Origin: Candidatus Contendibacter sp.
Lineage (GTDB): Bacteria; Pseudomonadota; Gammaproteobacteria; Competibacterales; Competibacteraceae
Reading direction: 5' to 3'
Assembly (NCBI GenBank): GCA_008933795.1
Contig: WBUJ01000004.1
Location: forward strand, 1-63,799
Length of the DNA stretch: 63,799 nt
How positions within the stretch are numbered: the first letter of the stretch is position 1; each line of letters starts with the position of its first letter. Of this stretch, positions 50,174 through 58,917 are shown in pieces. A program made the position numbers and the translations under genes. The notes under the pieces were generated by a model, which worked only from the letters and a program-made list of their open reading frames with translations, did not search any database and had not been told where the DNA came from.

Positions 50174-51076
50174 CTATCGAGTGGCGGCGCGGCGGTTTAC
50201 CGCCGGCGCGGTGATGACGGCGATGCCCGCCAAGGTCAGAACGCCCCCCAGCACCAATTTCCAGGTCAGGACATCGCCCCACAGCAGCCCGCCGAACGCT
50301 ACCGCCAAAACGGGCGACAGCAGCATCAGCGGCGTGGTGACGCTGACCGGATAGCGGACGAGCAGGTAGTAGACGATGCCGTGCCCGACCAGCGAGGCGC
50401 CGATGGCGGAATAGACTGGCGTGGCCAGTTCCAGCCCGGTGGCGGTGCGCACCGCCTCCCACTGCCCGTGCTCGAACAGCAGCGACAGCAGCGCCAGCGC
50501 CGGCGTGGCGCACAGCGCGATCCAGGCTTGCAGCACGAACACGCTGACCCCGCGCAATTGCCGCATTTGAATGGTGGCGACCGCCTGGGCCATCGCGCCG
50601 GCGGTGATCAGCAGCAAGGCGTCGAGATGCCGGAACACCACCGGATCGAAGCCGATCACCAGCACGCCGCCAAACGCCGAGACGATGCCGGCCAGTCGCC
50701 GCCGGTCCAGGGTTTCGCCCAGCCAGACCAGCGCCAGCAACGCCGAAAAGGGCACGTACAACTGACTGGCGATGGCGACCGAGGAGATATCGCCGCTGGC
50801 TCCCAGCCCGAGGAACACCAAGGCGAAATGCACCACGCCCAACACCAGGGCGATGCTCAGCACCCCGCGCATTCGACCCGGAATCCAGCGCAGGAACGGC
50901 AACAACACCAGCAACAGCACGGCGAAGCGCAGAGCCGTGAACAGGAACGGCTGAAAGTGGTCCACCCCAGCCTTGCCGGCGATGAAGTTGAAGGCCCAGG
51001 CGACGTTGGCCAGCAGCGCCAGTAGCAAATCACCAGGTTTCAGTGCCTGGGGCGCGCTGCCGCCAGGTGGATTCAA
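50174..51076 (-). CDS. EamA/DMT-family transporter
   Basis: A 300-residue permease with ten predicted helices in two EamA repeats (about 10-140 and 150-290). The repeat signature is LLALLANVAWAFNFIAGKAG near residues 18-37, and the second half contains ALVWLGETLDRRRLAG and FGGVLVIG. The start is a TTG at 51076 that overlaps the DUF349 stop as TTGA, with GGGAGG immediately upstream inside that gene. The frame is open much further upstream (51352), but that part is a shadow of the DUF349 gene. The substrate is unknown; related proteins export amino acids or metabolites. Confidence 0.85.
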   Translation of the reverse strand: MNPPGGSAPQALKPGDLLLALLANVAWAFNFIAGKAGVDHFQPFLFTALRFAVLLLVLLPFLRWIPGRMRGVLSIALVLGVVHFALVFLGLGASGDISSVAIASQLYVPFSALLALVWLGETLDRRRLAGIVSAFGGVLVIGFDPVVFRHLDALLLITAGAMAQAVATIQMRQLRGVSVFVLQAWIALCATPALALLSLLFEHGQWEAVRTATGLELATPVYSAIGASLVGHGIVYYLLVRYPVSVTTPLMLLSPVLAVAFGGLLWGDVLTWKLVLGGVLTLAGIAVITAPAVNRRAATR

Positions 51077-53946
51077 CTCTCCTCCCGCCGTTGCCAAACC
51101 TCCAGGGCACGCAGAAAGCGGGCATCCAGTTCCGCCTCCGCTCCAGCAGGCAGCGCCCCGGTCAGGCACCATTGTTCCTGCAACCGGCGGGGATCGTAAA
51201 TCGCGTCGGCCTTGACTGCGGCGCCGGCCAGCGACGCCGACAGCCGGGCGACCTGATATTCCATCCGCAGCGCGGCGAATTCGGGCGGCGATTCCATCCT
51301 GGCGACGATTTCCATGCACACGCACCAGATCCGCTTGCGCTCCAGGTTGCATTCCAGGCTGGAGTGCAATTCCCGTGCTGGAGTCGCATCAGCATCGCTC
51401 AGCGCCCGAACCACCGCGGCAAACCGCTGCCGCATCGATTCCTGCAACGCCGCCGGCAATTCCGGCAGGGTTTCCCAGGCCTCCCGCGCCTCGGCCAGCA
51501 TGGCCTCCGTGTCGGCGGGCGGGTCGGCGAGTAGAGCTTCCAGCCGGGCGCACAGCCGGGCGCGTTGGTGCAGGTGCTGGAAGGTTTCCCGAACTTTGGT
51601 CCGACGCAGGGTTTGCTCGTGGTGGCCGAACTGGCGCACGGCGGCTTCGAATCGCTGGTCGAGCGCGCGTTGCTCGGCCTTGGGAACCGGTCCCGCCGCT
51701 TCCCACTCCTGCTGGATGGCTTGCAACCGGGCGCGTGCTCCGGCCAGTTGCTTGGAGTCGGCGACGGCCAGCACCTCGATTTCCGCGCACAGCTCCCGCT
51801 TGCGCCGCAGATGATCCTGCCGCTCGGTATCGGCGGCCTGCTGCTCGGTCTGGCGGCGAGCGAACACCTGGTCGCAGGCCGCGCGGAATTCCTTCCACAG
51901 CGCCTGCTCCTGGCGGGGCGGGGCCTGCACGGTGGGATGCCATTCCGCTTGCGCCTTTTTGGCGGTTTCGATGGCGACGCGCAGGTCGGCGCTTTCCGCC
52001 AGCGCCCGCACCTGCTGGACGAGCTGTTGGCGCCGTTGGAATTCGCGGTTGCGTTCGGCGTCGAGGCGTTCGTCCAACTGGCGCAGAACCCGCTGGAACC
52101 GGCGATCCAGGGTCTTGCGATCGGTACGGTTGACTGGCCCGAGCTTGTACCACTGCTCCTGGGCGCGGTGGCGCAGCCGGTCGACCTCGCGCCAGTCCAC
52201 CCGCTGCCAGTCGGCAGTGGTTTCGAACTGCTCCAACTGCGCGCACAGCGCCTGTTTTTTTTCGAGGTTTCGCCGCCGCTCCTGGGCCTGGGCCTCGAAG
52301 TAAGCCTGACAGGGAGCGTAGGCGCGCTCGCAGGCGGCGTTGAAGCGTTTCCACAGCGCCTTGGGCGCGGCGCCTTCGTGATGGTCCAGATCCTTCCAGG
52401 CTTCGCGGACCTGCTGGATGCGCTGGGCGATCTCGGTCGGTTCGGCCGCCAGGTCGACCAAGCTTTCGGCGGTGGTGCAAAGCTGTTCCCGCGCCTGATG
52501 AGCGCCCCAGCGGCGCCAGTCGCGCAGTTCGCCGAGGCGGCCCGCGCAGGCCTGTAGACGTTCCTCGATCCCCGCCAGTTGCGCCCGGCTCAGGCCGATG
52601 TTGTGCTTGAGGCGGTGGCGGATCTGATCCTGAAGCTGGGTGGCCTGTTGCAATTCGCCGTCCTCGGCCGCCGCTTCGATCTGCCCCGTCAGTTCCTGTA
52701 GTTCCCGCCATTCCTGGTCGCGTTGCTGAACCTGCCGTTGCAAGCGGGCGCGCAGTTGGTCGAGCAGTTGGTCGAAACGGTTCTGAAGTTCCAGGATCAG
52801 GGCGGGGGCCTCGGGATGCTCCAGGCCCTCCCAGCGCTGGCGCAGATGTTTGAGGTCGGTCTCGTGGACCGCGCTGGGTTGCTGGAGCAGGGCTTCGGCC
52901 TGCCGCAACACTTCGCGCAGGTGCTCGGCGCGGGCGTGGTTGCGGTGCAGGATGCGGTCCCGGTCGTGAATGTCCTGTTCCAGTTGCCGGAATCGCTCGT
53001 TCAGCCGCCGGCTTTCGGCATCCTGGGGAGGACCGCAATTTGTCCAAGCCGCCGGCGCTTCGCCGGTGGCGTACCGAATCGCCGCGTCGAGTTCGACGCT
53101 CGGTTCGGTTTCGTGGCGCAGCCGTTCCAGCAGGGCATCCAGCGTCGCGATCAGTTCCAGCCGCTGGCCGCGGCGGCCGGCGCTGGCTTGGCGCTCGGCC
53201 AGAAAGCGGGCGCGCGCCTGGGCATAGCGTTCCCGCAGTTCGGGCGGCGCGGCGGCTTCCTGATCGCGCCACGCCTGTTCCAGCCGGGGAAACCGGCCAG
53301 CATTGCTGCCGCTCTCGCCGTCCCAGCCCAGGTTCTCCATTTCGATGCACAGTTGCTCGCCGTGAACGACGCGAGCCTGTTCGGCGACCAGGGCATCCAG
53401 GCGCTCCCGCGCCCGACGATGGAGACGCTTGTCGCGGTTGCGGCTGTGGCGGGCGATCTGGTCGAGCAGTTCGGGATCGTGAACCCGTTCCAGCGCCGCC
53501 AACCGCACGTCAGGATGGTAATCCCCCCACGCGATTTCGGCCAGGGCCGGTTCGGCGTCGATCCGCTCCAGCACGGCCAGTCGCAGTTCCGGTTCAGCGG
53601 CATGGCGCAGCAGGTAGTTCACCAAGTCGGTGTCCGGCTCGCGCCGCAGTCGCTCCAGGCGATCGGCCAGCGCCGGACCGCCCGCGGTTTGTCCAGCCAG
53701 CAGGGCGCGGTAACGTTCCTCGGCGGTGGCGCGCACGCTGGCATCGCCATCCTCGCGGGCGATGAGCCGTAGCAGGTCGAGATCGCCGAGGCGTTCCAAC
53801 ACGGCGCGGCGCACGCTCGGGTCGGGATCCTGCCGGGCCAGTTCGTGCAGCGTCGGGTCGGTGTTTTCCAGTTCCCGCAAGGCCTGTTTACGGGTCTCGG
53901 GATCGGCGTGTTGCCACTTGGGCTTGAGGAAGCGGCTCAGGATCAT
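51073..53946 (-). CDS. Large DUF349 coiled-coil protein
   Basis: A 957-residue cytoplasmic protein. The first 220 residues are HEAT-like repeats (LHELARQDPDPSVRRAVLERLGD and similar, quoted in part). The rest is mostly coiled coil with several DUF349 modules, seen as recurring LCAQLEQF...VDWREVDRLRHRAQEQWYKLGPV blocks. The family is widespread in proteobacteria, and its function is unknown. Glu, Gln and Arg make up a large share. It is co-transcribed and translationally coupled with the DMT permease downstream. Confidence 0.88.
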   Translation of the reverse strand: MILSRFLKPKWQHADPETRKQALRELENTDPTLHELARQDPDPSVRRAVLERLGDLDLLRLIAREDGDASVRATAEERYRALLAGQTAGGPALADRLERLRREPDTDLVNYLLRHAAEPELRLAVLERIDAEPALAEIAWGDYHPDVRLAALERVHDPELLDQIARHSRNRDKRLHRRARERLDALVAEQARVVHGEQLCIEMENLGWDGESGSNAGRFPRLEQAWRDQEAAAPPELRERYAQARARFLAERQASAGRRGQRLELIATLDALLERLRHETEPSVELDAAIRYATGEAPAAWTNCGPPQDAESRRLNERFRQLEQDIHDRDRILHRNHARAEHLREVLRQAEALLQQPSAVHETDLKHLRQRWEGLEHPEAPALILELQNRFDQLLDQLRARLQRQVQQRDQEWRELQELTGQIEAAAEDGELQQATQLQDQIRHRLKHNIGLSRAQLAGIEERLQACAGRLGELRDWRRWGAHQAREQLCTTAESLVDLAAEPTEIAQRIQQVREAWKDLDHHEGAAPKALWKRFNAACERAYAPCQAYFEAQAQERRRNLEKKQALCAQLEQFETTADWQRVDWREVDRLRHRAQEQWYKLGPVNRTDRKTLDRRFQRVLRQLDERLDAERNREFQRRQQLVQQVRALAESADLRVAIETAKKAQAEWHPTVQAPPRQEQALWKEFRAACDQVFARRQTEQQAADTERQDHLRRKRELCAEIEVLAVADSKQLAGARARLQAIQQEWEAAGPVPKAEQRALDQRFEAAVRQFGHHEQTLRRTKVRETFQHLHQRARLCARLEALLADPPADTEAMLAEAREAWETLPELPAALQESMRQRFAAVVRALSDADATPARELHSSLECNLERKRIWCVCMEIVARMESPPEFAALRMEYQVARLSASLAGAAVKADAIYDPRRLQEQWCLTGALPAGAEAELDARFLRALEVWQRREES

Positions 53947-54184
53947 GGGACGGTTGTAGGACTCTGGATAGGGTTTGGCTCCGCCAGTCGTGGCGGGGCG
54001 GGCTATCGGATCGGAAGGGTGTCGATGGATTACTTTATCATAGCGGCGGCGCGGGAGGCGGTCGGCCGCGTGGGCTGGATGAGGCTGGATAAAATGCCGC
54101 TTAGGGTGTTTGCACTAGTTTTCATTGCTAAGATGATTACCGTGATCAATTGGAACCCATGGCAATCGCCTAAAGGAGTACGAC
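53947..54184 (+). promoter_or_regulatory. Divergent intergenic region before the phasin-like gene
   Basis: 238 nt without a gene. It must hold promoters for both the DUF349 operon and the phasin-like gene. AT-rich stretches lie at 54025-54040 and 54105-54150. I could not fix a promoter. AAAGGAG at 54172-54178 is a good ribosome site for the GTG at 54185. Confidence 0.4.
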
Positions 54185-54817
54185 GTGAGCAATGATACCG
54201 AAAAACAGGCGCCCGAATCCGTGGCCCATCAACTCAGGGCCGTGGTGGACAAGGCCCAGGAAGAAGCCGGCAAGGTGGTGGATTCGCTGGTCAAGGAAGG
54301 CGGGAAATTGCGCGATCAGACGCTGAAACTGGCCGGGGAAAAGGTCGGCGAAGCGAAAGAACGGGTGGACGAGGTACGCGGCATGGTCGAGGGCGTCAAG
54401 AACAAGGCTGCCGATACGCTGGATAATCTGGAACAGTTATTCGAGGAGCGGGTGGCCCGCGCCCTGAAACGGCTGGGCGTGCCGACCCGCGATGATTTGC
54501 AGGGCATCGCCAAGCGGCTGGAAGAGATGAATGATCTGCTCAAGGGGCTGGCCGAGAATCCGGAGGTGGCTGACGAGGCCGCTCCGTCGCCGGCGGAGAA
54601 GGACGATCTGAAGCTGATCAGCGGGATCGGTCCGGTGCTGGAGGGCAAGCTCAATGGGGCGGGCATTACGACTTACCAGCAGATTGCGGCGCTGACCGGT
54701 GACGAGATCGAACGACTCGAATCGGAGGTCATCAATTTCAGCGGCCGCGTTCACCGCGACGACTGGATCGGTCAAGCCAAAACCTTGTACCTCAAAAAGT
54801 ACGGCAAGACAGTCTGA
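54185..54817 (+). CDS. Phasin-like PHA granule protein fused to a helix-hairpin-helix domain
   Basis: 210 residues, GTG start with AGGAG at proper spacing. The first part (about 1-85) is amphipathic helical, rich in Lys, Glu and Ala, like phasins that coat polyhydroxyalkanoate granules. LFEERVARALKRLGVPTRDD (about 86-105) is the signature of the PhaF/PhaI-type granule-associated family. After a short acidic linker, a C-terminal helix-hairpin-helix domain follows (DDLKLISGIGPVLEGKLNGAG, about 141-161, and the GRVHRDDWIGQAKTLYLKKYG tail). Such HhH domains bind DNA or proteins, so the protein could link granules to the nucleoid, as PhaF does in pseudomonads. That link is inference. Confidence 0.75.
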   Translation: MSNDTEKQAPESVAHQLRAVVDKAQEEAGKVVDSLVKEGGKLRDQTLKLAGEKVGEAKERVDEVRGMVEGVKNKAADTLDNLEQLFEERVARALKRLGVPTRDDLQGIAKRLEEMNDLLKGLAENPEVADEAAPSPAEKDDLKLISGIGPVLEGKLNGAGITTYQQIAALTGDEIERLESEVINFSGRVHRDDWIGQAKTLYLKKYGKTV

Positions 54818-54840
54818 ACGAACCAGGGGGTGGAGGCGAT

Positions 54841-54874
54841 GGGGCTGCCGCGGGCCGCAAGGCCGAGCAGCCCC
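54841..54874. terminator. Strong hairpin between the phasin-like gene and the YdcH-family gene
   Basis: An 8-bp perfect stem GGGGCTGC/GCAGCCCC encloses a further GGCC/GGCC pair. It lies between two convergent genes and may end both transcripts, although no T-run follows on the plus strand. Confidence 0.5.
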
Positions 54875-54890
54875 ATTCGTTTGGGCAGGC

Positions 54891-55097
54891 TTAGGCGTTG
54901 AGGTCGGGAATCAGTTTGCTTTCCAGATGGGCGATCATATCCTTGAGCAGGAGCTTGCGCTTTTTGAGCCGCTTCAGCTCCAGTTCGTCGACCAGAGGAT
55001 CCTTGACGAGGCGGGTGATGACGTCATCGAGGTCGCGGTGCTCGACGCGCAGTTCGACGAGCCGGTGTCGGTAATGTTCGATGTCACGGGTCTCCAT
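54891..55097 (-). CDS. YdcH-family (DUF465) small coiled-coil protein
   Basis: A 68-residue helical protein. The family core is clear: HRLVELRVEHRDLDDVITRL, then ELKRLKKRKLLLKDMIAHLE. Members are small cytosolic proteins of unknown function, often found near stress or cell-division genes. It converges with the phasin-like gene and has an ATG with GGAGACC upstream. Confidence 0.88.
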   Translation of the reverse strand: METRDIEHYRHRLVELRVEHRDLDDVITRLVKDPLVDELELKRLKKRKLLLKDMIAHLESKLIPDLNA

Positions 55098-55305
55098 GGT
55101 GGGGGGTCTCCGGAGAATAGCGGTCAGTGCGGGCTGGCGGGCCGGGATCGGGGAGCGCCAGACTGCGGGTTTGAACGATAACGATCAAGATTAATGAGGG
55201 AGTCTAGTCCCCCGCCCGGCGTCCGGCAAGGGATGAACTTGGCGCAACCAAGCCCAATTTCGGGTAAAGTCTCCCGCCGCGCGAGCGGTTTCCAGGGGGA
55301 TGACG

Positions 55306-56250
55306 ATGACGGCGGCGGTCAGGAAACAGCAGGTCCATTTCAACAAGCTTCAGAAGCGCCTGCGGCGGAACGTGGGCCGCGCCATTCAGGATTTCAATAT
55401 GATCGAGGAGGGCGACCGGGTGATGGTCTGCCTGTCCGGCGGCAAGGATTCCTTCGTCCTGCTCGACATTCTGCGCAAGCTCCAGGCGCGGGCGCCGGTG
55501 CAGTTTGAGCTGACCGCAATCAATCTTGACCAGAAGCAGCCCGGCTTTCCCGAACACGTGCTGCCGGACTATTTGCGCAGCATCGGCGTTCCGTTCCATA
55601 TCATCGAGCAGGATACCTACCGCATCGTCAAGCGGGTGATTCCCGAAGGTAAAACCACTTGCGGGCTGTGTTCGCGACTGCGGCGCGGAATTCTCTACAC
55701 CTTCGCCGCCGAACACGGCATGACCAAAATTGCGCTGGGCCATCACCGCGACGACCTTCTGGAAACTCTGTTTCTGAATCTGTTTCACGGCGGCAAGCTC
55801 AAGGCCATGCCGCCGAAGTTGCTCAGCGACGATGGCCGGCACGTGGTGATTCGGCCGCTGGCCTACTGCCGGGAGCGCGATATCGCTGCTTATGCCGAGG
55901 CCCGGGAATTTCCGATCATTCCCTGCAACCTGTGTGGCTCGCAGCCGAACCTGCAACGGCAGGCGATCAAGGCGATGCTGCGGCAATGGGAAAAGCAGTT
56001 TCCGGGGCGGGTGGAGAATATCTTCGCCGCGCTCCACAACGTGGCGCCCTCGCATCTGGCCGATGGCCGGCTGTTCGATTTCGCCAGCCTGGGTTCCCAC
56101 ACCGGCGGCCAAGCGCCGGCCTGGCTGCCCGGTGGGGATGAAGGCGCGGAAGAAGCGGACGAGGATGACGAGAATGAGGCCAGCGCGCCGGTTGCCGCGG
56201 CGCCGCTGGCGGAAATCAGAGTGCCTGTTCCATCCATTCGGCGGGTTTGA
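55306..56250 (+). CDS. ttcA: tRNA 2-thiocytidine biosynthesis protein
   Basis: TtcA inserts sulfur at cytidine 32 of some tRNAs, using ATP and an iron-sulfur cluster. 314 residues. The PP-loop is [13 protein letters not shown] (about 45-57). A CxxC pair CGLC (about 120) and a second CNLCGS (about 207) supply the cluster cysteines. [14 protein letters not shown] follows the PP-loop fold. The ATG at 55306 is 7 nt after GGGGG; an ATG at 55300 abuts that site and is less likely. The C-terminal tail is acidic and longer than in E. coli. Operon partners are not obvious. Confidence 0.94.
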   Translation: MTAAVRKQQVHFNKLQKRLRRNVGRAIQDFNMIEEGDRVMVCLSGGKDSFVLLDILRKLQARAPVQFELTAINLDQKQPGFPEHVLPDYLRSIGVPFHIIEQDTYRIVKRVIPEGKTTCGLCSRLRRGILYTFAAEHGMTKIALGHHRDDLLETLFLNLFHGGKLKAMPPKLLSDDGRHVVIRPLAYCRERDIAAYAEAREFPIIPCNLCGSQPNLQRQAIKAMLRQWEKQFPGRVENIFAALHNVAPSHLADGRLFDFASLGSHTGGQAPAWLPGGDEGAEEADEDDENEASAPVAAAPLAEIRVPVPSIRRV

Positions 56251-56313
56251 CGCTGTTTTAAATTCGTTGCTATCGTTACCCCTTCCCACATTTTGCCAGG
56301 AGGATGTCACTGC

Positions 56314-57441
56314 ATGAAAAAGCAACTGTTGACCTTGGTCGCGGCGGTCGGTTTGGCGCTGGGCGGCGGGCTGGCCCAGGCGGCGGACACGGTCAAGATC
56401 GGCCTGATGGCGCCGCTGACCGGTTCGTGGGCCAGCGAAGGGCAGGGGATGAAGAAGATCGTCGAGTTGCTGGCCGAGCAGCAGAACGCCAAGGGCGGCG
56501 TGCTGGGCAAGAAGATCGAGGTGGTGACCGAGGACGACGGCGGCGATCCGCGCACTGCTTCGCTGGCCGCGCAACGGCTGACCACCAAGGGCGTGGCGGC
56601 GGTGGTCGGCACCTACGGTTCTGCCGTGACCGAAGCCAGCCAGAACATCTACGACGAGGCCGGGATTCCGCAGATCGCCAACGGTTCGACCGCGATCCGC
56701 CTGACCGAGAAGGGCTTCAAGAAATTCTTCCGCACCGCGCCGCGCGATGACGAGCAGGGCCGCATGGCGGCGCAGACCATTGAAAAGCTGGGCTTCAAGA
56801 AGGTTGCCATCCTGCACGACAGCAGCGCCTACGCCAAGGGGCTGGCGGATGAGACTAACGCCCTGCTGAAGAAGAAGGGTACGGACGTGGTGTTCTTCGA
56901 TGCGCTGACGCCCAAGGAGAGCGACTACACCGCCATCCTGACCAAGCTGAAGGGCGCTAATCCGGACGTGGTGCTGTTCACCGGCTATTACCCGGAGGCC
57001 GGCCTGCTGCTGAAGCAGAAGAAGGGCATGAACTGGAATGTGCCGTTCATCGGCGGCGACGCCACCAACAATGTGGATCTGGTCAAGATCGCCGGCAAGG
57101 CGGCTGAAGGCTACTATTTCCTCAGCCCGCCGCAGCCGCAGGACCTGGATACGCCGGAGGCCAAGGCGTTCCTGGCTGATTTTCAGAAGAAACATAACGA
57201 ATTGCCGCCTTCGATCTGGGCGGTGCTGGCCGGCGATGGGTTCCGGGTGATGGCAGCGGGCATCGCGGGCGCTAAGTCCACCGATGGCGCCAAAATCGCC
57301 GACTATCTGCACAAGGACCTGAAGAACTTTTCCGGTCTGAGCGGCCCGATTGCCTTCGACGCCAAAGGTGACCGCGAGGGTGAGGTGTACCGGGTCTACC
57401 AGGTGGATGCCGACGGCAAGTTCGTGATGCAGAAGCTGTAA
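56314..57441 (+). CDS. livJ: Branched-chain amino-acid ABC transporter substrate-binding protein
   Basis: Periplasmic binding protein of 375 residues. The signal peptide MKKQLLTLVAAVGLALGGG ends with LAQA about residue 24. The mature protein starts DTVKIGLMAPLTGSWASEGQ, a Peripl_BP_6 signature. AGGAGG lies 10 nt upstream; the in-frame ATG at 56293 is not used. Features include GGVLGKKIEVVTEDDGGDP and VVGTYGSAVTEAS in the ligand cleft. The ligand is probably a branched-chain or related amino acid. The permeases livH and livM follow only after the hicBA module. The symbol indicates the family, not proven specificity. Confidence 0.88.
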   Translation: MKKQLLTLVAAVGLALGGGLAQAADTVKIGLMAPLTGSWASEGQGMKKIVELLAEQQNAKGGVLGKKIEVVTEDDGGDPRTASLAAQRLTTKGVAAVVGTYGSAVTEASQNIYDEAGIPQIANGSTAIRLTEKGFKKFFRTAPRDDEQGRMAAQTIEKLGFKKVAILHDSSAYAKGLADETNALLKKKGTDVVFFDALTPKESDYTAILTKLKGANPDVVLFTGYYPEAGLLLKQKKGMNWNVPFIGGDATNNVDLVKIAGKAAEGYYFLSPPQPQDLDTPEAKAFLADFQKKHNELPPSIWAVLAGDGFRVMAAGIAGAKSTDGAKIADYLHKDLKNFSGLSGPIAFDAKGDREGEVYRVYQVDADGKFVMQKL

Positions 57442-57451
57442 GGCAGCCAGG

Positions 57452-57479
57452 CGGCTTTCTCCCCTGCCGGAGGGAGCCG
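57452..57479 (+). repeat. Hairpin after the binding-protein gene
   Basis: CGGCT and CTCCC arms pair with GGGAG and AGCCG arms around a short loop just after the livJ stop. A stem here could protect the abundant binding-protein mRNA or partly end transcription before hicB. No T-run is present. Confidence 0.35.
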
Positions 57480-57503
57480 TCGCAATCACCAGGCGAGGCG
57501 ACC

Positions 57504-57791
57504 ATGCTGACTTACAAGGCGATGTATAAATTTGTGGAGGGCGGGGTTCACGCCGAGGTGCTCGATCTTCCCGGCGTCATCACGTGCGCTGAAAATCTGC
57601 CGGAAGCCAGGCGGCTGTTGGCCAGCGCCCTGGTGGATATGGCGGAGACCGCTCTGTTATTGGGGGAATCCTTGCCGCGCCCGGATTTGACTTTAACCCA
57701 TCCTGACGCGGATATCGAAGAACCCATCTATTTGCTGTTGACGGCGGCTTCCCGCGTCAGCGTGACGCCAGGGCAATCGGTCGCCGCATGA
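57504..57791 (+). CDS. hicB: HicB-family antitoxin
   Basis: Ninety-five residues of the HicB partial-RNase-H fold. Features: YKFVEGGVHAEVLDLPGVITC (quoted in part) at the N-terminus, then ENLPEARRLLASALVDMAE, and a C-terminal tail without a clear DNA-binding motif. HicB neutralises the HicA RNA-cutting toxin and often represses the operon. Here it precedes hicA, the reverse of the commonest order, and overlaps it by 4 nt (ATGA). It sits between livJ and livH. Confidence 0.88.
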   Translation: MLTYKAMYKFVEGGVHAEVLDLPGVITCAENLPEARRLLASALVDMAETALLLGESLPRPDLTLTHPDADIEEPIYLLLTAASRVSVTPGQSVAA

Positions 57792-57979
57792 AACGGCGGG
57801 ATCTATTGCTGCATCTGCGCCAGCAGGGTTGCCAGTTGTTGCGGGAAGGCGGCGAACACTTCATTTGGGAAAATCCGGCCAATCACCGTCGCACCGCCAT
57901 TCCCCGCCATCGTGAGATCACCGATTTCACGGCGGCGAGCATTTGTCGGCAACTTGGCATTTCTCTCCCTCCAGCCTGA
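57788..57979 (+). CDS. hicA: HicA-family mRNA interferase toxin
   Basis: Sixty-three residues with the double-stranded-RNA-binding fold. The catalytic His is in REGGEHFIWENP (about 25), followed by RRTAIPRHREITDFTAASICRQLG (split). HicA cleaves mRNA when not bound by HicB. Translation is coupled to hicB by ATGA overlap. Only 14 nt separate it from livH, so the toxin unit lies inside the transporter operon. Confidence 0.88.
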   Translation: MKRRDLLLHLRQQGCQLLREGGEHFIWENPANHRRTAIPRHREITDFTAASICRQLGISLPPA

Positions 57980-57993
57980 ATCCCAGCGACGTC

Positions 57994-58899
57994 ATGGAAG
58001 AATTCCTCCAGCAACTCACCAACGGCCTTGCTGTTGGCGGCATCTACGCCCTGATCGCCCTGGGCTACACCATGGTTTATGGCGTGCTCAAGCTGATCAA
58101 CTTCGCCCATGGCGACCTGTTCACCTACGGCGCTTATCTCGGCCTGACCCTGCTGACCTCGCTGGCGCTGACCGACCGGGTCGGTTTCGCCGTGGGCGTG
58201 CTGGTGCTGGTACTGATGGTGATGGGCCTGGTGGCGGTGCTGGGCGCGATTCTGGAACGGGCCGCCTATCGCCCCCTGCGCGAATCGCCGCGCCTGTCGG
58301 CGGTGGTGTCGGCGCTGGGCGCTTCGATCTTTCTGCAAAACACCCTGATGCTGGTTTACGGCGCGCAAATCCAGGTCTATCCCGACGGGATCCTGCCCAC
58401 CGCGACCCTCGACTTTTTCGGTCTGTATCTGCCGTTGATGCGGGTGCTGATCGTGCTGGCGTCGGTGGCGATGATGGTCGCCCTGTACCTGTTCATCCAG
58501 AAAACCCGAATCGGCACCGCCATCCGCGCGGCGGCGATTGACCAGGGCGCGGCGCGGCTGATGGGCATCGACGTGAACCGGGTGATCCTGCTGGTGTTTC
58601 TGCTGGGGCCGGCGCTGGGCGGCGCGGCGGGACTGATGGTGGGGCTGTATTACGGTCAGGTCAATTTCACCATGGGCTGGGTCTACGGGATGAAGGCGTT
58701 CACCGCCGCGATTCTCGGCGGCATCGGCAACATCCCCGGCGCGATGGTGGGTGGCTTGTTGCTGGGGGTGATCGAGGCACTGGGCGCGGCCTACATCTCC
58801 ATCGCCTGGAAGGACGCCATCGCATTTTGCGTGCTGATCCTGATTCTGATCGTCCGGCCCACCGGGCTATTGGGCGAGCGGGTGGCGGACAAGATCTAA
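57994..58899 (+). CDS. livH: Branched-chain amino-acid ABC transporter permease LivH
   Basis: 301-residue inner-membrane permease with eight to nine helices. Start at 57994 (MEEFLQQLTNGLAVGGIYAL) is the family start; the in-frame ATG at 57943 would overlap hicA. LGYTMVYGVLKLINFAHGDL near residues 22-45 (quoted up to 20) is typical, and the EAA-like segment GIDVNRVILLVFLLGPALGG (about 191-210) contacts the ATPase. Works with livM and the binding protein livJ. Confidence 0.93.
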   Translation: MEEFLQQLTNGLAVGGIYALIALGYTMVYGVLKLINFAHGDLFTYGAYLGLTLLTSLALTDRVGFAVGVLVLVLMVMGLVAVLGAILERAAYRPLRESPRLSAVVSALGASIFLQNTLMLVYGAQIQVYPDGILPTATLDFFGLYLPLMRVLIVLASVAMMVALYLFIQKTRIGTAIRAAAIDQGAARLMGIDVNRVILLVFLLGPALGGAAGLMVGLYYGQVNFTMGWVYGMKAFTAAILGGIGNIPGAMVGGLLLGVIEALGAAYISIAWKDAIAFCVLILILIVRPTGLLGERVADKI

Positions 58900-58917
58900 G
58901 GGCGAAAGGCTAAGGGT

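Noticed and set aside
55204-57489. 761-residue minus-strand frame over ttcA and livJ
   Set aside because: Antisense to two genes with complete motifs; composition typical of a shadow.
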